Positions 44,911 to 52,887 of a stretch of 64,000 nucleotides of DNA are shown here, piece after piece (position 1 is the stretch's first letter; every line of letters starts with the position of its first letter). The notes beneath the pieces were generated by a model. It did no database searches and was not told the DNA's origin. It saw only the letters and a list, made by a program, of their open reading frames with translations. Position numbers and translations under genes: made by a program. The stretch is from contig DATLOZ010000027.1 of assembly GCA_035535995.1 (NCBI GenBank), positions 62,001-126,000 on the forward strand, in the 5' to 3' direction. This DNA comes from JANYCO01 sp035535995. Lineage in GTDB: Bacteria; Bacteroidota; Bacteroidia; Cytophagales; Cytophagaceae.

Positions 44911-45741
44911 CTATCTATTGGCTTGTTTGATTCTTTCTGCATACATCTCTAAACCCTTTATTTGAAGCGCACTTTTCCCTTCTGTAATGGATAATTTTAT
45001 TCTAAATGAGTCTGTAACTGTGATACTATTATTTTTAACTACTAGGCCAGTTACTATTGGCATTTTTGTTTTATAATTAGTCTTATTGTGACTTATTTTA
45101 AATCCGTCTTCGATCAATGTATCAATGATAAACTGTGCTTTTGGTTTGAAATCTACGGGAGCAGAAAAGGTAAGATCATCTACGTAGGATGTAAATGTCA
45201 ACTGATTTTCTTTTGCAAATGCTTGTAGTTTTTTACCTGTCTTGATAAAGGAAAGATTAGCAAGCATCGGTGATGTCGGAGCACCCTGGGGTAACCGCCC
45301 TTTGTATGTTGTAAGCTGAGTTAGACTTCTGGAGACAGTAGGAGAAAAGCCAAGTGAGCGATAAGTTTTGAATATTCGATCATGAGTAACTGAGGGGAAA
45401 AAATTCTTTAGATCTGTGGTGAAAATATATTTTTTGCCTTGATGCTTTTTAGCATTATCAATATTGGTTTTTCCTTTTATGCTACCAAAAGCGTACTCCG
45501 GCATTTCAAGTAGTTGTAAAATATTTCTGTTAATTCTTTTTTGAATTACCTTTAATCTCTTCGTACTTGGATTCAGTATTCTTACTTGAGGTTTGCCATT
45601 TTTAAGTTTAGGATTCCCTGCTTTATCCTTTTTAATTTCTTTCTTCTCGTAATAAAATTTGTCTATGTTTTTTATTATATATTCCAATTCGGAGGCTTCA
45701 ACTTTTAAAGTATAAGCTAAATGTTTTGTAGTGCTTATCAT
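44911..45741 (-). CDS. ret: Retron-type reverse transcriptase
   Basis: 276 residues with the retron hallmarks: NAKKH at 96-100 (NAxxH), the catalytic Asp110 in TTDLKNFFPS, PQGAPTSP at 151-158, YVDD at 186-189, and VTG at 230-232. It is a compact member; many retron RTs are about 300-320 aa. The start ATG overlaps the stop of the XRE gene by 4 bp. It would copy part of a structured RNA from the same operon into msDNA, usually primed from an internal guanosine. Confidence 0.92.
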   Translation of the reverse strand: MISTTKHLAYTLKVEASELEYIIKNIDKFYYEKKEIKKDKAGNPKLKNGKPQVRILNPSTKRLKVIQKRINRNILQLLEMPEYAFGSIKGKTNIDNAKKHQGKKYIFTTDLKNFFPSVTHDRIFKTYRSLGFSPTVSRSLTQLTTYKGRLPQGAPTSPMLANLSFIKTGKKLQAFAKENQLTFTSYVDDLTFSAPVDFKPKAQFIIDTLIEDGFKISHNKTNYKTKMPIVTGLVVKNNSITVTDSFRIKLSITEGKSALQIKGLEMYAERIKQANR

Positions 45742-46040
45742 CGGGGAAGTGGAGTGTTAAAAAATTCCGTAATCATAGATTTTATAGAGGGAAGCAGATG
45801 GTTATATGCTGCTTGCTTTTCTGGTTGTATATCTTCACCATCTAGAGATAAAAAAAATAAAATAGGAAGAGGCATTCCTAGTTTCTCTGATATTGCTTTT
45901 AATGTAGAGATATTAGGTTCTTTAACATTATTTTCAATTTGTGACAAATAGGTTTGAGTAATACCACTCATTTCAGCAAGTGAAATTTGATTAATTCCTT
46001 TTTGTTGTCTTAAGGTTTTTATGGTGTTACCTATATTCAT
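45738..46040 (-). CDS. XRE-family HTH regulator of the retron unit
   Basis: 100 residues: TIKTLRQQKGINQISLAEMSGITQTYLSQIENNVKEPNISTL is broken here into the classic HTH core (residues 7-60), followed by a C-terminal helix region. It is translationally coupled to ret, so it either autoregulates the unit or is a structural subunit as in other HTH-containing retrons. A 10-bp motif (46067-46076) lies 27 bp before its start. Confidence 0.85.
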   Translation of the reverse strand: MNIGNTIKTLRQQKGINQISLAEMSGITQTYLSQIENNVKEPNISTLKAISEKLGMPLPILFFLSLDGEDIQPEKQAAYNHLLPSIKSMITEFFNTPLPR

Positions 46041-46066
46041 AGCGCGTTAAAATATTATTGGGATAA

Positions 46067-46406
46067 ATTAGGGGTGTCGGATTAAAAGAGATCTTTTAAA
46101 TGATCTGCTGTGAGAAATAGTTTTGTAAGTAGTTCAATAATCTTAATCGTTGAGACATATTGATTACTTTCATTCGTATTCCTCTTCGCCTGTTCTATAA
46201 CAGTTAGACATTCATCCAAAAGGATTTTATCTTCTTCCGAAAATGAGCAACGGTTCTCCAATAGGAGTTGCTTGATACCATTTTCCAGGTTATCAAGGCT
46301 TCTGACTTTTTTAATCATGTTGTTGAATTTAGTTGGCGATATTGCCTGCTATTTCAATACAGCTGTAACCCAATTCATAAACGTTGCTCATTCTTCCACC
46401 CCTAAT
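46067..46406. repeat. 10-bp inverted repeat flanking the 78-aa gene
   Basis: ATTAGGGGTG at 46067-46076 and CACCCCTAAT at 46397-46406. They could be the a1/a2 arms of the retron RNA, or two operators of the XRE protein. Confidence 0.6.
46082..46318 (-). CDS. Small helical protein (78 aa) in the retron unit
   Basis: Starts MIKKVRSLDNLENGIKQLLL; predicted all-helical with heptad-like Leu spacing. It is the first coding gene of the unit and is flanked by an exact 10-bp inverted repeat (46067-46076 and 46397-46406). The composition looks coding, but an alternative is that part of this segment is retron RNA. Not recognised. Confidence 0.55.
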   Translation of the reverse strand: MIKKVRSLDNLENGIKQLLLENRCSFSEEDKILLDECLTVIEQAKRNTNESNQYVSTIKIIELLTKLFLTADHLKDLF

Positions 46407-46690
46407 GTCCTGCTATAAAAAAGATATTATAGCATCATCGTAGATAGTTGTCAGTTTACACAGACCATCTACGCAATAGTCATTCCGTCGGTGCAGGGGT
46501 AATATTGTAAATCAATAAGTTATGCAGCATTTCGGTGACTATAGACTATTCTTGAAGACATCGTTCGACGTGGTGCATCGAGCGTCATAGTCCCAAGAGA
46601 ACCACAAGGGTTGTGTAACCTAATACACTTTACATTTTGAATTTGGGCTACCTTTAGCCAAAAGCATTATATCAAAGAACTTATGATACA
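46330..46690 (-). ncRNA. Structured leader, candidate retron msr-msd RNA
   Basis: The region has no gene, and a promoter-like TATATTTG lies at 46689-46696 on the minus strand. Read 5' to 3' on that strand there are successive stems: GGCTA-AAGG-TAGCC (about 46660), GTGTA/TACAC (about 46620), and AACC-CTTGT-GGTT (about 46610). Next is a long hairpin GACTAT/ATAGTC (46590-46537) with an inner CGCTCGA/TCGAACG stem, then GTAGAT/ATCTAC (46473-46440) and TGCTATAA/TTATAGCA (46434-46411). Retrons carry msr-msd RNA next to the RT. Exact ends were not determined. Confidence 0.6.
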
Positions 46691-46696
46691 AATATA
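46689..46696 (-). promoter_or_regulatory. Possible -7 element of the retron unit
   Basis: TATATTTG on the minus strand; a good upstream box at the 19-bp spacing is lacking. Confidence 0.4.
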
Positions 46697-46778
46697 GTAA
46701 TTATTACCATTGGTTAATAAATATGGCAATAATATTTTATCAACATGCTATAATTTATTGGTTATCGGATAAAATAAA

Positions 46779-46804
46779 GAAGGCCTCCATTACAGAGGCC
46801 TTTC
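46779..46804. terminator. Terminator between small-protein operon and retron unit
   Basis: GAAGGCCTC-CATTACA-GAGGCCTTTC, near-identical stem to 44123-44148. On the minus strand it ends the operon at 46820-47994. Confidence 0.8.
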
Positions 46805-46819
46805 CTTTTGATCGGGGCA

Positions 46820-47008
46820 TTACTTCCCTCGAATATGGTTACTTAACCATTTGAGTGTCGCAGACACTCCAAAGCTCACGATCGCGCCAACTGTGGCGAG
46901 TAGAGCCGTCTTCACTATATCACCGCTGCCGATACCTGCGGTAATGCTCAGGAGCGTTCCTCCGATGGTCCCGTATAGAGTCCCGTTATGTCCGCCGTGG
47001 TTACTCAT
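46820..47008 (-). CDS. Small membrane protein (62 aa)
   Basis: Gly-rich N-terminus (MSNHGGHNGTLYGTIGGTLL) and two hydrophobic helices (about 12-32 and 33-52), then a basic tail. It resembles a holin-sized membrane protein. The start overlaps the stop of the 68-aa gene by 8 bp. Third gene in a minus-strand operon. Confidence 0.6.
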   Translation of the reverse strand: MSNHGGHNGTLYGTIGGTLLSITAGIGSGDIVKTALLATVGAIVSFGVSATLKWLSNHIRGK

Positions 47009-47207
47009 TGCTCACCGCGGTTTGACTTACTACACTGATTATACCACCGGCTAGCGTAAGATACCCGCCTATGCTTACCAGCGCAGCGGGTAAAACTGCC
47101 GGAGTGGCCAGGAGAGATCCGCCGACGGCGGCAAGTCCTAAACCTACATTTCGCAGGATCTTGAAATATTTAGGAGTCGGAGCCTTAGCTCTTTTAATAA
47201 TATTCAT
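47001..47207 (-). CDS. Small membrane protein (68 aa)
   Basis: MNIIKRAKAPTPKYFKILRN starts at 47207; an upstream ATG at 47261 is less likely because it overlaps the preceding gene and lacks the conserved start. One long Gly/Ala/Leu-rich hydrophobic region (about 20-60). Similar proteins occur widely in Bacteroidota next to the 249-aa gene type. Function unknown. Confidence 0.6.
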   Translation of the reverse strand: MNIIKRAKAPTPKYFKILRNVGLGLAAVGGSLLATPAVLPAALVSIGGYLTLAGGIISVVSQTAVSNE

Positions 47208-47244
47208 AATAACTGATTTTAAGGGTGAGAAAAAGAAGTGGCTC

Positions 47245-47994
47245 TTAAGCCACTTCCACAATTGCCAGCGCGTTGTACGAGCCGTTCTTCAGCGAATACT
47301 GCACCGCATTTACCATCTGGAAAAATTCGATCTTCAAGAGATAGAATTTAATCCCGGTGCCAGGCGGTACGGCAGTAGGAGTGAGGGTGACGTTTCCGGA
47401 CGTTGCATTAAGAGCAAGGTTCTGCGAATTCGTCAGGCTCATAGCAGCTACGCCGGTAGCAAAGTTAATGTTGGCGTATGCCCCCGTAAGCGTGATGTGT
47501 GTAGCACCTGCAGGAAACGCAATATCATTGATCGGCGTCAGCCCGTTGATCGTGATCACACCGGTAGCCGTATTCACTGCGAAAGGTTTGTACAGCACGC
47601 TGCCCAGGACAGACTTCAAATTGAAGTTAAAGCCTTTGATCAAAGCTTTCCCGTTCGCCGTAGCCAAGCCCGCAGCAGGAGTACGGCTTCCTCTCTGGCT
47701 AGCAGTGTCCTGTTTCAGCTCATTGATCATCACTTTCGTGACACGCGAAGTCACACGGTTGTCCGACGCGTTCAGCATCATCGGGCGCAGGTTGTCCCGG
47801 AAGAGTTTCCCCGCTTTTCCCGCCGCGCTGAATTCAGCACCGTTTTCACGAGTCCGGATAAACGCCGGATCACTGGCGATCCTTTCGCCGCTCACACCGC
47901 CTTTTTCGCGGACCAGATCACCGTCCTGGGATTTGTAAAAGGTCATACCTCCGATAGTACCTTTGATCTTTAAAATTCCATTTTGTCTTGCCAT
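47245..47994 (-). CDS. Conserved Bacteroidota protein (249 aa), structural-looking
   Basis: It starts MARQNGILKIKGTIGGMTFY, an N-terminus I know from many uncharacterised Bacteroidota proteins of similar length. An Arg-rich middle and a C-terminal Ig-like beta region (LTGAYANINFATGVAAMSL) follow. No signal peptide. Function is unknown; with the two membrane peptides downstream it forms a recurring trio that could be a secretion or phage-tail-like cell-envelope unit, which is speculation. Confidence 0.65.
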   Translation of the reverse strand: MARQNGILKIKGTIGGMTFYKSQDGDLVREKGGVSGERIASDPAFIRTRENGAEFSAAGKAGKLFRDNLRPMMLNASDNRVTSRVTKVMINELKQDTASQRGSRTPAAGLATANGKALIKGFNFNLKSVLGSVLYKPFAVNTATGVITINGLTPINDIAFPAGATHITLTGAYANINFATGVAAMSLTNSQNLALNATSGNVTLTPTAVPPGTGIKFYLLKIEFFQMVNAVQYSLKNGSYNALAIVEVA

Positions 47995-48185
47995 TTTATT
48001 TTGGTTTTAATTAAACATGGTGCAATACTAAAGGCTTACAGAGAGGCTTTCAAATTCATGGTTCCGCTCAGGTACCGGAGAGTATCTTTGTTCCGAAATA
48101 GACCGTTCTGCCTTACCAAAATAGTTGTTAACTTTGCCTCAGCTCCCAGGCATCGGCATGGATGGAGCATAGATAAAGCATTAAA

Positions 48186-48383
48186 ATGGAATTGACCCGC
48201 AGTTGTATCTATCCGAAGGATGTGCAGCGCATTACCGGGAAAAGCGAACGATACAGCAGGAAGCTTTTAAGAAAGATCAAGTCGGCGTTGAAAAAAGAAG
48301 AGCACCAGTTTGTAAGCATTGAAGAGTTCGCACAGTACGCCGGTCTCGATCCGGCCCTGGTAAAAATGTACATCACGGACTAA
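48186..48383 (+). CDS. Small putative DNA-binding protein (65 aa)
   Basis: LTRSCIYPKDVQRITGKSE followed by RYSRKLLRKIK and EEFAQYAGLDPALVKMYI forms a helix-turn-helix-like protein of excisionase type (winged). It is divergent from the 249-aa gene and may control it. 48384-48602 downstream holds no gene. Confidence 0.55.
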   Translation: MELTRSCIYPKDVQRITGKSERYSRKLLRKIKSALKKEEHQFVSIEEFAQYAGLDPALVKMYITD

Positions 48384-48602
48384 AACCTGGATTTTTTCTG
48401 GTCATTTATTACTACAAATCACCTGCATTTTTTTTGAAAGATTTTGCCTTGTTTTGTAATTCAAACCTGTTCTAAAGATCCTGCTATCAATTGAAAATCA
48501 ATAGTTATCACCAATTTCAAGTACAAAGGAGCTAAAAGGACTTCCTGCTAAATGAAAAAAACTTTATATTAGGTTAAGTTATCAAATCTTAAAACCGGCA
48601 CT

Positions 48603-49058
48603 ATGAAACGTTTTTATTTAGTGAGCTACTTTCTGTTAGGAATGGTATTAAATATCTATGCCCTTGGGAAGGATTCCACAATAGTGAAAGGCCGCATCTT
48701 TATACAAACATGGAATGCAGATACGGCCAGCCACAACAACGTGTACGCCCGGCAGAATACTGTACTGTATGTGGTTGCCAATCCATTGTCACAAGTTTGC
48801 AAAACAAAAATCAACCTTGTAGAAAAACAAACAGGGAAGCAGGTGATCGTTAAGACTGAGTTTGTCGGAAAGTGGAACGATATAACCGGGGTTTCAAAAA
48901 TCTTATTTATTCCACCTGCGGTAGGGAAGTATGAATTGATCGTGACTACCGGATGTCCTCAAAATACATTTCTTAAAAGGGAAGATAATTCTCTAATGAA
49001 TGTTTCTGGTGAAATGCCTTTTGCTACGCAATCAATAAATGTTGTAGAGAAGAAGTAA
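48603..49058 (+). CDS. Secreted protein of unknown function upstream of the CHAT protease
   Basis: 151 residues with a signal peptide (MKRFYLVSYFLLGMVLNIYALG). The rest is beta-rich (VVANPLSQVCKTKINLVEK, GKYELIVTTGCPQ). One Cys pair may form a disulfide. It ends 1 bp before the GTG start of the CHAT gene, so the two are coupled and probably work together outside the cytoplasm. Confidence 0.6.
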   Translation: MKRFYLVSYFLLGMVLNIYALGKDSTIVKGRIFIQTWNADTASHNNVYARQNTVLYVVANPLSQVCKTKINLVEKQTGKQVIVKTEFVGKWNDITGVSKILFIPPAVGKYELIVTTGCPQNTFLKREDNSLMNVSGEMPFATQSINVVEKK

Positions 49059-49059
49059 C

Positions 49060-52000
49060 GTGAAAAATTTCATCAAACATATTCTAAGAGCAGCCATTTG
49101 CTTCTTCATTTCATTTAATTCCTTTTCGCAGGATAGCATTCCTTTAAAACGTCCAGCTACTCCTAATACTGTAGATGCTCAGGGAAGAAAACAAGGTTTT
49201 TGGGTAGTAGGGCAAACCGGTTATGCAGGAGATATAGTAGAATATTACCACAACGACATTGCTTTGTGGCAATATTGTTATTACTCCGATAAGGATATTG
49301 CCTATAGCTGTCGCATGATAGATAGAATGCTGGAAGGAGAGTTTACGTATTATAACGACGGCAATGTAGTTCAGATCGTTTGGGTAGTACACAATAATAC
49401 CGACTATCCGAAATCGCTGGAGATCATCACAAAAAAACTGGAAGAGGAAACGAAAGCGCACGGAAAAGAAAGCACGCAGAGAGGTATGTGGCTGATAAAT
49501 GCTGCCGTTGTCGTTGATAAATTAGGCCGGTACAAAGACGCTGAGAACATGTACCTGGAATCTTTTCAGATCCGAAACCACCTCAAAACCGATACACTAG
49601 GGTTGGTGTCTTCTACAGAAGCATTAGTGGATTTTTATATGGAGAAAGAGATGTACAATAAAGTGCTGCAATATGCACCGGAATTGAGCGCTTTAAAAAA
49701 TTACAAAATCTTCAACGGCGACCGGGATCTTACTTACGAGCAAACTATGTCGAAGTGTTATTTAAAATTAGGAAGGACCGATAGCGCAAAAGTACTAAGA
49801 CAATTTCTTTTCGACTCCTATAAAAAGACGGCTGAAAGAGACACGGTACATTTCGATTATGAATACATCAATTACTACGACAGCTGGTTCAAGCTGGCAT
49901 CGATAAAAGATGATTCCGCGATGATTGAAAACATGATCACAGATGCTGCAAGGGTCTGGGATAGAAAATCGGACAGTTACAATAATTTTATCCTGGATCG
50001 TGCCTTTTCTTTTTACCGTGATAGAGAAAATTACAAAAGAGCTACAGAGATTATAGACGAAGCTGCTTTGCTGGTAGCCCAGCGGCCCAACAATACCTGG
50101 TATACAGCCTGGATGCCGGACAGAGCTACCGTATACTACTTGCAAAAAAAATATGATCTTTCAGAAAAGGTGTACCTGGAAATTTTTTCTATCTACGATA
50201 AAAAGGCGCTCTCAAAATACGATGGTAATTATTTATCCTGTTTATGGGAAATAGCAGAAGTCTACAACCAGTGGGGCAAACCTTCTAAAGCAAAATATTA
50301 TTACAGCGCAGCACTGGAACTGGCAAAAAATGATTACAAACCGAATTACGTAGAAGCACTTAAACGATATGGCAATTATCTGATCACACGCGGAGCCGTT
50401 GACGAAGGCGAAGCATTGTTGCTTGATGCCTTGTCAAATGTTTCCTCTTACGAAACCGAAGACAGTCCTACTTATTTATCGATATTAAACTCCATGGGCA
50501 GTTCGTACCAAAGCGCAGGCCTGCCCGCCAAAGCGGAAACCGTTTACCTGCGCGTGCTCGATGCCTATGGCCGCAATTACGGCACGGATCACCTCTACTA
50601 TGCCGATATGCTCAGCACGCTTGGAAAGCTCTATACAGAAATAGGATTGTACGACAAAGCACGTGATTTCCTTGACCGTGCTTTGTGGTCGTACAAAAAA
50701 GCATATGGTTATGAAAGTATGAAGGTAGCGGGCATCTACAATAGAAAAGGATCTGTAGAGATGGAGGAGTATGAGCATCACAGTGAAAAGAAGTACCTGA
50801 AAGAAATGGAGCATAATTACTTCAGCTATTTTGAATTAGTGAAAAAGCTGAAAGGTACACAGTCCTCTTCTTATGCCGTTGCCTTAAACCAGGTAGGCCT
50901 TTTTGATCTGTACAAGGGTTCTTACAGCAAGGCTGAATATGAATTTAAGAAAGCGATCGGGCTCTATGATTCATTGAAGATTGAAAAGGGAGATAGTTAC
51001 GATGCCTTCCTGCACAACCTGGCGCTCACGCACCACCACATGGGAAAGCAAAAACTGGCGGACAAAGAGTTTGAAACCTGTATTGGCCAGCGGGAAAAAA
51101 CATCCGGCAAAACTTCGGATGTACTAGCCACTACTTACCATGTTTACGGAAAATGTTTATGGCAGGAACAGGACTGGAACAATGCACAAAGCTATTTAGA
51201 CAAAGCACTCCAGATACGGAAGAAGAAGCTGGAAGACCTGGCGTTCCTGACAGAAACCGAACGCGAACTTTTCTGGAATAATTTTTCACGCGATGTGGAT
51301 TTGTATAAATCCTTCCTGGTAGAAGACATAGGCCATCAAAGCAAAGCGCCCGAAACACTGACAAATCTTACGCTGAATATCAAAGGAAAATTACTCCAGG
51401 CCAATACCAAGTGGAAAAACAAGATGCAGCAAAGCAAGGATAGTACGGTGGTAGCAGCTTTCGAAGAATGGGAAATAGTGAAATCGGTCTTGTCCAAAGC
51501 AAGTATGTCCGGGAGCGATAAAAAATATGTAGACAGTCTGAACGCACGATTAACGCTGTTGGAAAAAACACTCACCGAAAAAACCGCCTACTTTGGAAAG
51601 GTAAAACCGGAAGCGCAATACACCTGGCAAGACGTACAGAAAAAGTTAAAAAAGAACGAAGCTGCCGTCGAGATCGTCCGCGTGAAGAAATACGGCTATC
51701 CGGAATGGCTGACCGACTCTAGCGACAGCCGCTTGCCGCGTTATCCATCTTTCGGTTCTACTGATACGGTGTACTACACAGCCCTGATCATCCGGCCAGG
51801 ATCGAAGAAGCCGGAAGCAGTGGTGATGAAGAAGGGTAAGGAAATGGAGCGTTACGAAAAATATTATCACAACATGATTAAGTTTCAAGAGAAAGATACT
51901 TTGACGTATACTATTTTTTGGAAACCTATTGAAGAAAAATTAAAGAATATTAACCGTGTTTATTTTTCCGGAGATGGCCTCTACAATACGATCAATCTGA

Positions 52001-52869
52001 ATACTCTGTTTAATCCTGAGAATGGAAAATATTTACTGGAAGAGAAAGAGATTATTAATCTGACAACCACCCGCGATATTATTTTAGCAGACATCGGAAA
52101 AAGCACTCACAAATATGCTGTATTGATGGGAATGCCAAGTTATAAACTAAGCAAAGAAGAGAAGCCGATAAACATACCTGATTCTAAGAAAATGTATTAT
52201 GAGCTGGCGCAAAATACAACCAGGGGCAGCGAGGGTCTGGTACAATTGCCAGGTACTAAAAAGGAAGTGGAAGAAATAGAAAACGTATTGCAGGAAAATA
52301 ACTGGACTACGAGCGTATACCTTGAACAAGAAGCAAGGGAAGAAACAATAAAAAACAGCGCCAATCCAACGGTGCTGCACATAGCCACCCATGGTTTCTT
52401 TTTGCCGGATAAAAATACGAATGGGAATGTAAGTCCTTTGGTGAAATCCGGATTGATGTTAGCCGGAGCAGAAAATACCTTGAATGAAAAGAGAGAAAGA
52501 AACACTATAAAAAAATCGATTGGAGAAGACGGCATACTCACCGCCTACGAAGCAATGAGCCTGGATCTGGACAGCACTGAGCTCGTAGTATTATCAGCTT
52601 GCGAGACCGGCCTGGGAGAACAGCGAAACGGCGAAGGCGTTTATGGATTGCAAAGAGCATTTAGAGTGGCGGGGGCGAAATCAATTATTATGTCGTTATG
52701 GAAAGTGAACGATCGGGCTACCGAAGAATTGATGAACAATTTCTATAAAGAATGGACTTCAGGAAAAGACATGGCCACCGCCTTTAAAAACGCACAACTA
52801 AAAGTAAAACTCAAATTTCCTGATCCGATTTATTGGGGAGGGTTTATTCTTGTTGGAAAGAATTTTTGA
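49060..52869 (+). CDS. TPR-CHAT protease, exported
   Basis: 1269 residues, GTG start, signal peptide 1-24 (ends SFSQ). A MORN-like segment (GRKQGFWVVGQTGYAGDIVEY) is followed by about ten tetratricopeptide repeats (130-740). The C-terminal CHAT caspase-like domain (about 870-1269) has VLHIATHG with His1111 and LSACETGLG with Cys1181 as the catalytic dyad. CHAT-TPR proteins cut themselves or partner proteins on activation and act in bacterial cell death, often with toxins. Here the export signal is unusual for a cytoplasmic defence protease. Last big gene of the element's cargo. Confidence 0.88.
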   Translation: MKNFIKHILRAAICFFISFNSFSQDSIPLKRPATPNTVDAQGRKQGFWVVGQTGYAGDIVEYYHNDIALWQYCYYSDKDIAYSCRMIDRMLEGEFTYYNDGNVVQIVWVVHNNTDYPKSLEIITKKLEEETKAHGKESTQRGMWLINAAVVVDKLGRYKDAENMYLESFQIRNHLKTDTLGLVSSTEALVDFYMEKEMYNKVLQYAPELSALKNYKIFNGDRDLTYEQTMSKCYLKLGRTDSAKVLRQFLFDSYKKTAERDTVHFDYEYINYYDSWFKLASIKDDSAMIENMITDAARVWDRKSDSYNNFILDRAFSFYRDRENYKRATEIIDEAALLVAQRPNNTWYTAWMPDRATVYYLQKKYDLSEKVYLEIFSIYDKKALSKYDGNYLSCLWEIAEVYNQWGKPSKAKYYYSAALELAKNDYKPNYVEALKRYGNYLITRGAVDEGEALLLDALSNVSSYETEDSPTYLSILNSMGSSYQSAGLPAKAETVYLRVLDAYGRNYGTDHLYYADMLSTLGKLYTEIGLYDKARDFLDRALWSYKKAYGYESMKVAGIYNRKGSVEMEEYEHHSEKKYLKEMEHNYFSYFELVKKLKGTQSSSYAVALNQVGLFDLYKGSYSKAEYEFKKAIGLYDSLKIEKGDSYDAFLHNLALTHHHMGKQKLADKEFETCIGQREKTSGKTSDVLATTYHVYGKCLWQEQDWNNAQSYLDKALQIRKKKLEDLAFLTETERELFWNNFSRDVDLYKSFLVEDIGHQSKAPETLTNLTLNIKGKLLQANTKWKNKMQQSKDSTVVAAFEEWEIVKSVLSKASMSGSDKKYVDSLNARLTLLEKTLTEKTAYFGKVKPEAQYTWQDVQKKLKKNEAAVEIVRVKKYGYPEWLTDSSDSRLPRYPSFGSTDTVYYTALIIRPGSKKPEAVVMKKGKEMERYEKYYHNMIKFQEKDTLTYTIFWKPIEEKLKNINRVYFSGDGLYNTINLNTLFNPENGKYLLEEKEIINLTTTRDIILADIGKSTHKYAVLMGMPSYKLSKEEKPINIPDSKKMYYELAQNTTRGSEGLVQLPGTKKEVEEIENVLQENNWTTSVYLEQEAREETIKNSANPTVLHIATHGFFLPDKNTNGNVSPLVKSGLMLAGAENTLNEKRERNTIKKSIGEDGILTAYEAMSLDLDSTELVVLSACETGLGEQRNGEGVYGLQRAFRVAGAKSIIMSLWKVNDRATEELMNNFYKEWTSGKDMATAFKNAQLKVKLKFPDPIYWGGFILVGKNF

Positions 52870-52887
52870 CAAAACTGCCGGGTTTAA

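Noticed and set aside
44911..45741. Group II intron or DGR reverse transcriptase
   Set aside because: NAxxH and VTG motifs and the short length point to a retron; no intron domains, no template/variable repeats.
47071..47973. Long plus-strand frame (300 codons) opposite the 249-aa gene
   Set aside because: It is antisense to a protein with a familiar conserved start, has no recognisable motif, and its Arg/Ser-rich composition is typical of a shadow frame.
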